Source of the DNA: an uncultured Bacteroidota bacterium
GTDB taxonomy: Bacteria; Bacteroidota; Bacteroidia; Chitinophagales; Chitinophagaceae
Direction: 5' to 3'
Assembly (NCBI GenBank): GCA_903835005.1
Contig: CAILLK010000048.1
Coordinates: 42,788-106,787, forward strand
Length of the DNA stretch: 64,000 bases
The translations under genes were made by a program, and so were the position numbers. The notes under the pieces are model-generated. The model was not told where the DNA came from and made no database searches. It saw only the letters and a program-made list of their open reading frames with translations. Below, piece after piece: positions 1-9,442 of this stretch. Within the stretch, counting starts at the first letter, position 1. Each line of letters begins with the position of its first letter.

Positions 1-23
1 CAATCCTTTTAAGATATAATTAT

Positions 24-2768
24 TTACTCCTTTACAAATTTCAGTACCTTACTACCTGCATCTCCGCTCAGTGATATGAAATACATACCCGCAGGCAGGC
101 TCATGATATCGACTGTTGACCGGGCTCCGGAAATCTGCCCATGAGCTAACGACTGGCCAAGCTGATTGGTAATAGCAAATGAGGCATAGGCGCTTGCATC
201 TGCCATTATCACCAATTGATCACTGGCAGGATTAGGATAAACAGTTACATTTTCTGTTTTAACTGTTGGTATATTCAACGCACCGCTCGGGCAATTTACA
301 TTGTTGCCGATTGCATTGGTCATTACTACCGGGTTATCATCAAAATAAATACCTGCTTCATTATTGATTACAGTACCGGTTGCAAGGCCGGGCAGTGTCT
401 TAATATCAAATATCACTACACCGTTGCATAGATTATGATGGCTGCTGTCGAGCAGGTTTATGCCTGGGAAATCAATTTTCAGGATGGTTTGTGCGCCATA
501 CTTTATTTTACTGATATTCATATAAGCTGAGGAGGTAACCACCTTAAATGTAGAAATATCCACACTGGCCGACAATGTATCCATAAGAAAGATATTATGT
601 GCGGTATCATTGCCGGTATTTTCAAAACCTATGGCATATTCGAGTTGGGTAACGGCTGAAGTAATACAGCCTGCCGGTGAAACCTGCATATAATTGGGAT
701 CAAAGCTGCCTTTTATGCTGTCATTACGGATATTGGTGTTATCAGTAGGGTTCATGTCTCCTGTTAATGGTGTAATTGAGAATTCTGAATTTACCGTATC
801 TCCGGGCGTGAGCCATGTGCCGGCAACTTCTGCATCAAAGAAAATATAATAAGGAGCCGGCGTTTCAGAAGTCAGTGCAGACAAGTCCCAACTGACAGAA
901 TGGCCTGAGCCTGAAGTAGGTGTTGAGTTGGCGGTGTTGAAAAGATAGGTCTCCCCGAAATCAGCAGTAACGGTACCGGCATGTGGTGTACAATACATAT
1001 TATCGGCTACAATAGCTCCCTGAAAACTATGCCTGCCAGACTGTATGGCGACATGAACACCAAGATCAAAACCCGGTGTACTGGTGCAGTTAAACCCTAT
1101 ATTATTAGTTGGCAATGCAGTATCGGATGTTGTGTGCAGGGTATCATAAACAATACCGGTTGCAGGGCAAGAGGTTTGAAGTCCTGACGGAGCCGACAGA
1201 ATTTTTATACCGTAAACATCTCCGGGCACCCCGTAAGCGGTATAATAAAACCCTCCCGGTGAAGATACCGTATCCATGGCCACACCATTAGAATCTATTT
1301 CGGCAGTAACCGGCAGATAAACATGATAATCAGTGCCTGGCTCATATAGGCAATCACTGTTTACATCGAGGTAAAAATTTACATAAATACTGTTACAGAA
1401 AATATACTGGTAAGTATAACTAAGGGAATCCACATGCACGCCGCCTTCTGTCAGTACATGCTTTACCGTATAAGTTCCGTTGTGTACATAAGAATGGCTG
1501 ATGGATACAAATCCGCCGCTAGTCACGTAATCAGGCGAAACGGATGTGGTACTGGTGGTACCATCACCGAAATAGGTAATCATGCTCATTCCTGATGCAT
1601 AATTTTTAGTAAAAAGTCCTATACCCAGGCCGCCGCATGATTTAGTCAGGTCCACATAAAAACTATCGGCAGCATAAGTTGGTGCGATACTGAATTTACG
1701 TACCGTGTTATCTCCCTCATCACATACATAAAGTGTGTTTGACGGGTCCAGCAGTAATCCCTTGGGAATGGTCATCTCGGCGGCTAAGGCTGGGCCACCA
1801 TTGCCTGTATAGCCCGACACACCAGTGCCTGCAAATGTTGATATGATCCCGTCAGGGCTTATTTTTCTCATCACATGGTGAGTTGCATCGCAGAAATAAA
1901 GATTTCCACGGCTATCTATAATAGCAGGCCCTTCGGGGGCGCCGGTGCTGGCCGCAGTAGCCGGTCCGCCATCGCCCGTATAGGCATTCACTCCATTACC
2001 AGCTATTGTAGATATAATACCGGCAGAATTTATTTTCCTGAGCCGGTGGTTTTGGGCATCACTTATGTAGATGTTACCAATGTTGTCAAGCGATACATCC
2101 TCCGGAGAATAAACCAGGGCAGCGGTTGCCGGGCCGCCATCACCACTGAAACCAAAAGTTCCGTTGCCTGCTATCGTTGAAATAATACCCGATGCGCTCA
2201 CCTTCCTAACTACAGATGGGGTAATGCAGGGAATATAAATATTGCCCGCAGCATCAGCAGCTATACCGGTCAGTTCTCCTATTTCGGCGGCAGTAGCAGC
2301 GCCTCCATCACCGGTGTAGCCCATCGTGCCTGTGCCGGCAACAGTTGTGATTATACCTGAAGGATCTACCTTCCTTATCCTGTTGTTCCAGTAATCGGCA
2401 ATGTACAGATTGCCTGCAGCATCAACCGCCAATCCTCTTGGCTGATTTAAAAATGCAGAAATTGCAGGGCCGCCGTCTCCGCCAAATCCGCCTGTTCCGT
2501 TGCCAGCTACTGTACTAATGATTCCGGAAGGTGTTACTTTCCTTACACGGTTGGTAACCAGATCAGAAATGTACATATTACCTGCACCGTCCCTGGCTAT
2601 TCGCTGGGGTTCATAAAGTTGGGCTGCAGTTGCCGGCCCGCCATCGCCAGAATACCCCGACGATCCGGTACCTGCAAACGTGGTAATGATACCGGTTTGC
2701 GCGTTTGAATAATTATGGCCCGCTAACACTGCCGCCATAAAAAGGGAAATAGTAATTACTTTTCTCAT
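24..2768 (-). CDS. Secreted NHL-repeat protein with T9SS sorting domain
   Basis: A secreted protein whose N-terminal half is a string of about six NHL-type repeats, each with a TxxGDGGPATAA-like segment followed by a 'D..GN.Y..D...NR.RK' strand; these should fold into a beta-propeller. A PKD-like segment follows, then a DUF11-like domain ('SFDPNYMQVSP'), and the last 75 or so residues are a type A T9SS sorting domain starting at 'VYPNPASDQLVI' and ending in a Lys-rich strand. I chose the start at 2768, giving a clean signal peptide (MRKVITISLFMAAVLAGHN). An in-frame ATG nine codons upstream adds a charged stretch that does not help a signal peptide. Divergent from the sensor kinase. Its ligand is unknown; NHL propellers often bind proteins or carbohydrate. 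Domain calls are by eye. Confidence 0.85.
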   Translation of the reverse strand: MRKVITISLFMAAVLAGHNYSNAQTGIITTFAGTGSSGYSGDGGPATAAQLYEPQRIARDGAGNMYISDLVTNRVRKVTPSGIISTVAGNGTGGFGGDGGPAISAFLNQPRGLAVDAAGNLYIADYWNNRIRKVDPSGIITTVAGTGTMGYTGDGGAATAAEIGELTGIAADAAGNIYIPCITPSVVRKVSASGIISTIAGNGTFGFSGDGGPATAALVYSPEDVSLDNIGNIYISDAQNHRLRKINSAGIISTIAGNGVNAYTGDGGPATAASTGAPEGPAIIDSRGNLYFCDATHHVMRKISPDGIISTFAGTGVSGYTGNGGPALAAEMTIPKGLLLDPSNTLYVCDEGDNTVRKFSIAPTYAADSFYVDLTKSCGGLGIGLFTKNYASGMSMITYFGDGTTSTTSVSPDYVTSGGFVSISHSYVHNGTYTVKHVLTEGGVHVDSLSYTYQYIFCNSIYVNFYLDVNSDCLYEPGTDYHVYLPVTAEIDSNGVAMDTVSSPGGFYYTAYGVPGDVYGIKILSAPSGLQTSCPATGIVYDTLHTTSDTALPTNNIGFNCTSTPGFDLGVHVAIQSGRHSFQGAIVADNMYCTPHAGTVTADFGETYLFNTANSTPTSGSGHSVSWDLSALTSETPAPYYIFFDAEVAGTWLTPGDTVNSEFSITPLTGDMNPTDNTNIRNDSIKGSFDPNYMQVSPAGCITSAVTQLEYAIGFENTGNDTAHNIFLMDTLSASVDISTFKVVTSSAYMNISKIKYGAQTILKIDFPGINLLDSSHHNLCNGVVIFDIKTLPGLATGTVINNEAGIYFDDNPVVMTNAIGNNVNCPSGALNIPTVKTENVTVYPNPASDQLVIMADASAYASFAITNQLGQSLAHGQISGARSTVDIMSLPAGMYFISLSGDAGSKVLKFVKE

Positions 2769-3086
2769 AACCAGATTTTTTTTAAAACGACCCAATACGG
2801 GTCAATAATTATTAAAAATTCTCGGGTATATTTTTCAGTTGAATGTTATTTTGAATATTCTAATTGCTCTATAAATATCAGAAGAGCCGCCATTAATTAT
2901 ATTTACTCAAAGACATCTCATAATAATAATTATCAGGTAAATGTACTATGAAATATTACTAAACAATAAACAGACTGTATAATTGGCCGTTATAATTGTA
3001 TAGTTATGCAACTGAAGCCGGTAAATTGTAAAAAATAATTCAGAGATTTGTTTATTCTTATAACCCGCTTTCTTTTTATTCAATAA
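2769..3086. other. Divergent intergenic region with imperfect inverted repeat
   Basis: A 318-base AT-rich region between two divergent genes, so it should hold both promoters. I see a perfect short inverted repeat GACCC-N5-GGGTC at 2789-2803, just upstream of the NHL gene start, and an imperfect inverted repeat at 2974-2984 / 2994-3004 (ACTGTATAATT against AATTGTATAGT, two mismatches) about 83 bases before the kinase start. No exact TAnnTTTG promoter element stands out. No small gene is convincing here. Confidence 0.4.
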
Positions 3087-6017
3087 ATGAATCAAAAGTC
3101 TTTTCTTTTCTTGCTTTTTGCACTGATTTTTTGCGGGCAGTTGTCTGCCCAAACTAAATTGTCCAGAAATTATTCCGTTAAAGACGGCCTTGCCAGTAAT
3201 ACAGTTTATAATATCCTTGCTGATAAAAAAGGTTTTCTATGGTTCGCTACGGATGCGGGTGTGAGCATGTTCGATGGCACCGGATTTACCAACTTCTCTG
3301 CAAAAGACGGGCTGGCAGATAATGATGTATTCAGCATGTTTGAGGACGATGAGGAACGGATCTGGTTTTTATGCTTTAACCAGCAACCATGTTTTTATCA
3401 CAAGGGGCGGTTTTATAATGCCGCTAATTTTAAAGAACTGGGGAAAATCAAAAACTATAATTGGCATATATTTTACAACAATCTTCATGAAGTATGGTTT
3501 GCAGGATGGGACAATATTTACAGATTCAAGGATAATAAAATCTCTGAATTTTCGCTTCCTGGCAGTTATAAAGTCAGGATGATTACAAAAATCAATTCGG
3601 TTATTTATGTGCTTAAGGATTCCGATTTCTACGCTTTTAATAATATTGCCAGCCGGTTTGACCTATGTTCTGGCTTGCACCTGAAGACCTCCGACGTAAA
3701 TAATATTTTAGACTTGGGAGATGGTAAGTTAATTCTCACAGATCACCGTGATTTCAGTCATTCTGATATATACACCTGTACCATTAATCCTTCAAAACAC
3801 CTCATTGATTTAAAATTCCGGGAATCCTTTGATAAAGAAATCAGCAGCTATGCTTTCGAACCGGTTAAGAATATTTTTCGAATCACGTTTGCCAACAATA
3901 CAATATTAGAAAAGTATCTGTCGGCCGACAGTTTAAGTACCATCGATTCTTTCGATCAGAATGCGTTTATCTCCGATTATAAAACAGATATCCAGGGCAA
4001 TAAATGGATTTCGTTTTTGCATGGCGGTGTGCAGATGTTTCCCAAAACACAATCCAATGTAATTTCAATTCCTGCCGGCTTAAACAATTCCTCAACCTAT
4101 TATTCAATTATCAGAATGAACAAAAATCTTATTGTTGGCAACAATGATAATACCCTGCTGTTTATCAGTAATGGAAAAGTAAATGAAACGCAGCGAGACA
4201 AATTTTATTCTGTTAATAACCGCATCGTTGACCTTAAAACTGATAAACATGGAATACTCTGGTTGGCGTCCGATAATGATGTAATTATTTATAACCCGGC
4301 AAAAAAGGTATTTACATCATTAAAAATATTCAGCAATATTAAAGACATGAAATATGACGAGGCCAATGATGAAATGCTGTTCGCTTCCAGTAAGGGTTCG
4401 TTCGGGGTTAATTGTTCAAATAATTTTCTGACTCACAACATTAATAACACCCGCTCTACCAGTATTGCCGGCAACCTGAGTGATACCTGCTGGTATGCCA
4501 CATTAAACGGGTTATTTATTTACTTTAACAAAAGATCAATCCCCGATGTTTCGCTCAACAGCATTTTGAACAGCAGGATAACTTGTCTGGAAACAGACCA
4601 CAAAAAAAGATTGTGGGTTGGCACTTCTACCAATGGGATCTTCGTTGTTCAAAACAACATAGTCCTGTTTCACTTCACCTCCGGCGATGGCCTCACCTCC
4701 GATATCATAAAAAATATTTTTATCGACCAGCACGATGCTGCATGGGTCAGCACCAACCTCGGTGTTTCTTATATCAGAACTGAAGAAAGCGCTTTTTCCA
4801 TTAAGCGGTATAACGATAAAAACAACCTGGTAGATAATAATGTAAATGATATACTTGTGGTCAATGATACCGTTTATGTAGTAAGCAGCACCGGTATATC
4901 CTATTTCAAAACAACGGACACCTCTGGCAGTTACCATTTCCCCGTTTATGTTACCAAACTTAAGGCAGAAGGAGCTGAATATTTTGGTGAAGACTCTGAT
5001 ATTAATATAAGCAGCAAGCACAACTCTCTAAGCCTTTACTTTACCGGTTTATCTTTTCTCAGCAGTGGCGACATGAAGTATGAATACTATATCAACGAAG
5101 TAAATACGCAGCCATTATATACCAAAAACAATTCAGTTACCTATAGCGGTCTTGCACCCGGCGATTACAATTTTTACCTGAATGCTACTGATGTATTTGG
5201 CAATAAAAGTCTTCACCCTGCCCATATAAAATTTACGATACTGCCGGAATGGTACCAGTTGTTATGGCTCAGATGGATGGCCGCTCTGGCAGTTATAGCA
5301 TTGGCTGTAATTATAACACTGAAATACAGCAGCCAGCTGGAAAAAAGAAAACGGCTGCAATCAGAATTAAACCAGACTATATCCAGGCTGGAGCTGGAAG
5401 CTATACACATACAGATCAATCCTCACTTCATTTTTAATTGCCTCAATGCAATTCAAAATTCTATTCACAATAACAATACCGAAAAGGCAGAGTATTTTAT
5501 CAACCGCTTCGCCAAGCTTATGCGTATGGCATTAATGCTTTCAAAAGAAACCTTTATTTCTATTGATGAGGAATATAACTTTATCAATAACTATCTTGAG
5601 GTAGAACAGTTGCGTCATAATAATGGATTCAGTTTTTTAATTGAAATAGACGCATCTCTCAATAAGAGCGCCGCTGTTATACCAGCCTTTTGCCTGCAGC
5701 CGTTTATAGAAAATGCAATTGTTCATGGCATAAAATACCTCAAAAATGAAAAAGGCATAATTACACTGCATATCCTGAAAAAAGAAAGGCTGGAGATCAG
5801 GCTTACAGATAACGGAATAGGTATTGAAGCCTCAAAAAAACTAAAAGAAAAAAATCTGGGCAACCACCATTCCAAAGGAATAGAATTGATGCTGGCAAGA
5901 GTGGCATCACTTAATAAAATTTACTCCAGAAATATTGAAGTAAAAATTACCGACCGGAGAGAACACGGCGGCAAGGAACACGGTACATCAATTGTCATTT
6001 CACTTAACCTTATTTAA
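3087..6017 (+). CDS. Propeller-type sensor histidine kinase (LytS/YehU family)
   Basis: Membrane sensor kinase. After a signal-like N-terminus (to about residue 21, ending SAQ) come Reg_prop beta-propeller repeats such as 'DKKGFLWFATDAGVSMFDG' and 'DHKKRLWVGTSTNGIFVV', then a Y_Y_Y domain (about 640-715, 'LAPGDYNFYLNATD'), one transmembrane helix (about 722-748), a short coiled coil and a His_kinase domain. The phosphoacceptor is H780 in INPHFIFN, followed by an HATPase_c domain with an N box (FIENAIVHGIKY) and G box (DNGIGIEAS). The sensor part is periplasmic and the kinase cytoplasmic. Its partner is the LytTR regulator 11 bases downstream, almost surely co-transcribed. Propeller sensors in Bacteroidota often respond to glycans, but no PUL is visible here, so the signal is unknown. 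Confidence 0.92.
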   Translation: MNQKSFLFLLFALIFCGQLSAQTKLSRNYSVKDGLASNTVYNILADKKGFLWFATDAGVSMFDGTGFTNFSAKDGLADNDVFSMFEDDEERIWFLCFNQQPCFYHKGRFYNAANFKELGKIKNYNWHIFYNNLHEVWFAGWDNIYRFKDNKISEFSLPGSYKVRMITKINSVIYVLKDSDFYAFNNIASRFDLCSGLHLKTSDVNNILDLGDGKLILTDHRDFSHSDIYTCTINPSKHLIDLKFRESFDKEISSYAFEPVKNIFRITFANNTILEKYLSADSLSTIDSFDQNAFISDYKTDIQGNKWISFLHGGVQMFPKTQSNVISIPAGLNNSSTYYSIIRMNKNLIVGNNDNTLLFISNGKVNETQRDKFYSVNNRIVDLKTDKHGILWLASDNDVIIYNPAKKVFTSLKIFSNIKDMKYDEANDEMLFASSKGSFGVNCSNNFLTHNINNTRSTSIAGNLSDTCWYATLNGLFIYFNKRSIPDVSLNSILNSRITCLETDHKKRLWVGTSTNGIFVVQNNIVLFHFTSGDGLTSDIIKNIFIDQHDAAWVSTNLGVSYIRTEESAFSIKRYNDKNNLVDNNVNDILVVNDTVYVVSSTGISYFKTTDTSGSYHFPVYVTKLKAEGAEYFGEDSDINISSKHNSLSLYFTGLSFLSSGDMKYEYYINEVNTQPLYTKNNSVTYSGLAPGDYNFYLNATDVFGNKSLHPAHIKFTILPEWYQLLWLRWMAALAVIALAVIITLKYSSQLEKRKRLQSELNQTISRLELEAIHIQINPHFIFNCLNAIQNSIHNNNTEKAEYFINRFAKLMRMALMLSKETFISIDEEYNFINNYLEVEQLRHNNGFSFLIEIDASLNKSAAVIPAFCLQPFIENAIVHGIKYLKNEKGIITLHILKKERLEIRLTDNGIGIEASKKLKEKNLGNHHSKGIELMLARVASLNKIYSRNIEVKITDRREHGGKEHGTSIVISLNLI

Positions 6018-6028
6018 AATGTCTTATT

Positions 6029-6769
6029 ATGATACAGACAATTATTGTTGAAGACGAAGAAAACAGCAAAGACATTCTTACTTCTCTGCTTGGTAAACAT
6101 TGCAACCAGGTAACTATAGCCGGATATGCTGCCGATGCCGATGAAGCTGTTGAAAAAATTGAGCAGCTTAAACCCGATCTGGTATTTATGGATATAGAAC
6201 TTCCTTACGGAAATGCATTCGATATTTTAGCCCGTCTGAAAGAGTTCAATTTCCATATTGTATTTACTACTGCTTATGATGATTATATCCTCAAAGCGAT
6301 CAGAGCCGGCGCTACCGATTATTTATTAAAACCAATAGATTATAAGGAACTTACAGAGGCTGTAAATAAAATTGAAAAGAAAATTAATGAACGCCAAAGC
6401 TATCTGAATCTGGAAATACTGATAGCCTCCTTCTCTAAACAAATAAATAACAATACGCTCGCCTTGCCAACCATGGAGGGCTATAGTTTTATAAGATTTG
6501 AAGACATTATCCGTATATCAGCCGAGGGCAATTATTGCAAAATATATTGTTTAAACAAGCAAGTTTTTACAATCAGCCGGCAGATTCATGAAATTGAGTC
6601 AAAGCTTCCTTCGTCCGTTTTTTGCAGAGTACATAACAGTTATATAATCAATATAAAGCACATAAAAGAATATGTAAAAGGCAGAGGTGGCTCAGTAAGA
6701 ATGTCGGATGGGTCGGAGGTTGATGTTTCTAATAAAAGAAAAGATCAGTTCTTGGAGCGTTTTTCATAA
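6029..6769 (+). CDS. LytTR-family response regulator
   Basis: Cytoplasmic transcription regulator of the LytR/AlgR type. Residues 1-120 form a receiver domain with the acidic pocket D9/E10, phosphoacceptor D55 (in LVFMDIELP), the conserved T/A of 'VFTTAYDD' and the K of 'LLKPI'. Residues about 145-245 form a LytTR DNA-binding domain ('RFEDIIRISAEGNYCKIY', 'FCRVHNSYIINIKHI'). It follows the sensor kinase with an 11-base gap, so the two form a two-component pair. LytTR proteins bind short direct repeats upstream of target genes. The imperfect repeat at 2974-3004 could be an autoregulatory site, but that is only a guess. Confidence 0.94.
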   Translation: MIQTIIVEDEENSKDILTSLLGKHCNQVTIAGYAADADEAVEKIEQLKPDLVFMDIELPYGNAFDILARLKEFNFHIVFTTAYDDYILKAIRAGATDYLLKPIDYKELTEAVNKIEKKINERQSYLNLEILIASFSKQINNNTLALPTMEGYSFIRFEDIIRISAEGNYCKIYCLNKQVFTISRQIHEIESKLPSSVFCRVHNSYIINIKHIKEYVKGRGGSVRMSDGSEVDVSNKRKDQFLERFS

Positions 6770-6921
6770 TACACAATTACACATATAATATTTTAATTAT
6801 TTTTCCTGTTTCCAGAAGCCCATTATCATTTAAATAAATTATAACAGGCATACACTATTATTTTTATATAGATAGCTGCTAAATTCCTGATAAAAATTGT
6901 ATCTTTTTTCGTATCTTTAAT

Positions 6922-6929
6922 TATATTTG
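6922..6929 (+). promoter_or_regulatory. Bacteroidota -7 promoter element before the lipoprotein gene
   Basis: TATATTTG matches TAnnTTTG, with a TTG at 6897-6899 (22-base spacer) that could serve as the -33 element. It lies 24 bases upstream of the lipoprotein ATG and could drive both the lipoprotein and subtilase genes. By-eye motif match only. Confidence 0.5.
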
Positions 6930-6953
6930 TGAAATAACGGCAGCCGGTATCTT

Positions 6954-7688
6954 ATGATCAGGAAGAATTTATCTATTTTATTGTTGATGGCTATATGCCT
7001 TACTACTGTATTTTCTTGCAAAAAAATAACGACCAGTAATGCAGATCCTACGCGTAATTACTTCCCGCTCACCTTGGGAAAGTATGTGGTGTATGATGTA
7101 GATTCTATTTATTATTTTGGCCTTGCAGGCACACTGTATGAGATTAAAAGCCAGATGAAATATGTTATAACTGATACAGTTACTTACAACAAACAGCTTT
7201 CTTATCTGCTTGATGTTTACAGCCGTCCTTACGATGGCGCTGCAGAATGGATAGGTATCAGCCAGATTATTGTTACTCCTACAGCCAACAGCCTTCTTTA
7301 TTACCAGGATCAGACCAAATATGTAAAGATGATGTTCCCTGTTGCCAATGGCGCATCCTGGCCAGGAAACCAGTATGCCAATGTACTTGATTCGCCTTTT
7401 AGCTATCTTAATAACTGGAATTATACTTATCAGAATTATCACCTTGCCTATACCAACAGCCTTGTAACGTTCGATAATACCGTTACCATAATGGAAGATG
7501 ATCAGAATGTAAATTATCAGAATGTAGACTCAGCAGTTGCTGGCTACCGCACTTATGCTAAAGAAGTCTATGCCTACAATGTAGGCATGGTTTATAAAGA
7601 ATGGACCCACTATACCTTCGGATATCCCGATTCTTCCCAGAATAAATCCGGGTACAGTGTAGTTATGAAAGCTGTAGAGTATAACTAA
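6954..7688 (+). CDS. Hypothetical lipoprotein
   Basis: A 244-residue predicted lipoprotein. The N-terminus has basic residues, a hydrophobic stretch and a lipobox-like VFSC at residues 19-22 followed by KK, so the mature protein should be lipid-anchored at Cys22. The rest is Tyr/Asn/Ser-rich, includes 'RNYFPLTLGKYVVYDVDSIYY', and looks like a beta-rich globular domain. The '(N)YFPL..G..WVYD' opening is common in Bacteroidota lipoproteins of unknown function. The subtilase gene starts 17 bases downstream, so the two probably share a transcript. I do not recognise a specific function. Confidence 0.8.
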   Translation: MIRKNLSILLLMAICLTTVFSCKKITTSNADPTRNYFPLTLGKYVVYDVDSIYYFGLAGTLYEIKSQMKYVITDTVTYNKQLSYLLDVYSRPYDGAAEWIGISQIIVTPTANSLLYYQDQTKYVKMMFPVANGASWPGNQYANVLDSPFSYLNNWNYTYQNYHLAYTNSLVTFDNTVTIMEDDQNVNYQNVDSAVAGYRTYAKEVYAYNVGMVYKEWTHYTFGYPDSSQNKSGYSVVMKAVEYN

Positions 7689-7705
7689 TATTAAATAATA
7701 TTATT

Positions 7706-9442
7706 ATGTACCGGAAACTCTTCTACGCATCTCTGATTTTCAGCCTTTTGCTTTCACAGAAAGCATACTGTCAGCAAAATGTATACAGGATTTCCTTTAC
7801 AGATAAAAACCATACTCCTTACAGTCTCAGCAGCCCTGCTGCTTATTTATCCCCCAGGTCAATAGCCCGGCGCACTGCTCAGGGAATAGCAATTGACAGT
7901 ACAGATATTCCGGTCAACCAGGTTTATATTGACAGTGTTCTGCACCTTACGGGTGGTATATTTTATGAATCATCCCGCTGGCTTAATTTCTGTGTCATCC
8001 TCCTCAAGGATGCCGATACTGCCAATATCCATAACCTTAACGGGCGGTCTTTTATAAGTGATGTTGCTCTGGTTGGCGTTTACTGTATGGATGTGGCGCA
8101 CAGAAGCAGCGGAAACACATCAAACACACAGCCGCCTGCTACTGCTGGAAAACCTACGTCTCTCGATGGCACTTATTATTCAGGCGCCTGGAACCAGATA
8201 CAACTTGTAAATGGCAATTATCTGCACGACAATGGTTTTGATGGCTCCGGAAAATTGATAGCTGTTCTGGATGCCGGATTCCCAGCAGTTAACACACACC
8301 CCTTATTCGACAGTATGTGGGCTAATAACCGTTTTGTTGACGGATACAATTTCACTTACCACAGCAGCGATGTTTTCAATTACGATATTCATGGCACACA
8401 GGTATTATCCACTATGGCCGGCTACATACCTGGTACATTTGTTGGCACTGCTCCTAATGCCCTGTATGCACTTTACATCACTGAAAATGAAATTCAAAAT
8501 CTGGATGACCAGCCTGGAGAACTATGCAATATGATTGCCGGAGCAGAACGGGCCGACAGTGTCGGGGCTGATGTTATCACCTCTTCATTGGGCTACGATG
8601 TTTTTTTAAGTACCTGCAATAACCAATCCTTTCCTCAGCCTTTTACTTCACTTGATGGAAAAACTACCATAGCCGCCAAGGCAGCAAATATGGCAACAAT
8701 GAAAGGTATACTTTTTGTAGCCTCCGCCGGCAACGACGGTGCCCCTGCTATTGGGGGCTGGGGTACACATATTCTAACACCGGGCGATGCCGATAGTGCT
8801 CTTACTATCGGGGCTACTAATTATGAGTCTTATTCCCCTGCCGCATTCAGTGGCTACGGGCCCAATGCTGCAGGACAAATAAAACCTGATGTATGCGCTA
8901 TGGGGATGAGTGTTACAATCTGCAACACTTCATACAATATATCCACTTCGCCTTCTCTTCTTTCTGCCAACGACGGTACTTCTTTTTCTACACCACAGAT
9001 AGCAGGTCTGGCTGCTTGCCTTTGGGAAGCATTCCCTTATGCTACTCCTTACCAGATCAGGCAGGCAATTATAAGATGTGCCAGTTCATACAACAATCCG
9101 GGCCCGCAGATTGGTTATGGTGTACCCGACTTTTCATGCACTCAGCAGGCCCTCAGTGTTAAATCTACTCCTTCACCGTTTACTTCTGCCAACTGGGTAA
9201 TTGCAGATCCGAATCCGTTTGGCGCCGATCTGAGATTATCGGTTTCGCCTCTTCAAGACGGGAATGTAGATTTTTATCTTACCGATATTGCAGGTAAAAA
9301 AGTGTTCAGCTCCCAGGTATATTTCTATAAAGGGTATAATGCTCCTTATACTATTTCAATGCCGGATCTCATTCCTGGAATTTACCTCCTGAAAGTTGTC
9401 TCCTCTTCTCAGCAGCAGGTAATAAAACTGATTAAAAACTAA
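7706..9442 (+). CDS. S8 (subtilisin-like) serine peptidase with T9SS sorting domain
   Basis: Secreted protease. A signal peptide (cleavage probably after AYCQ) is followed by a prodomain-like region, then a subtilase catalytic domain with the full triad: D189 in AVLDAGF, H229 in DIHGTQV and S426 in GTSFSTPQ. The oxyanion-hole Asn is in SAGNDG. The final 80 or so residues are a T9SS type A sorting domain ('WVIADPNPFGADLRLSV' to a Lys-rich end), so export by T9SS and display or release at the cell surface is expected. It follows a lipoprotein gene by 17 bases. The stop overlaps the stop of the convergent O-antigen ligase gene by four bases, leaving no room for a terminator between them. Confidence 0.93.
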   Translation: MYRKLFYASLIFSLLLSQKAYCQQNVYRISFTDKNHTPYSLSSPAAYLSPRSIARRTAQGIAIDSTDIPVNQVYIDSVLHLTGGIFYESSRWLNFCVILLKDADTANIHNLNGRSFISDVALVGVYCMDVAHRSSGNTSNTQPPATAGKPTSLDGTYYSGAWNQIQLVNGNYLHDNGFDGSGKLIAVLDAGFPAVNTHPLFDSMWANNRFVDGYNFTYHSSDVFNYDIHGTQVLSTMAGYIPGTFVGTAPNALYALYITENEIQNLDDQPGELCNMIAGAERADSVGADVITSSLGYDVFLSTCNNQSFPQPFTSLDGKTTIAAKAANMATMKGILFVASAGNDGAPAIGGWGTHILTPGDADSALTIGATNYESYSPAAFSGYGPNAAGQIKPDVCAMGMSVTICNTSYNISTSPSLLSANDGTSFSTPQIAGLAACLWEAFPYATPYQIRQAIIRCASSYNNPGPQIGYGVPDFSCTQQALSVKSTPSPFTSANWVIADPNPFGADLRLSVSPLQDGNVDFYLTDIAGKKVFSSQVYFYKGYNAPYTISMPDLIPGIYLLKVVSSSQQQVIKLIKN

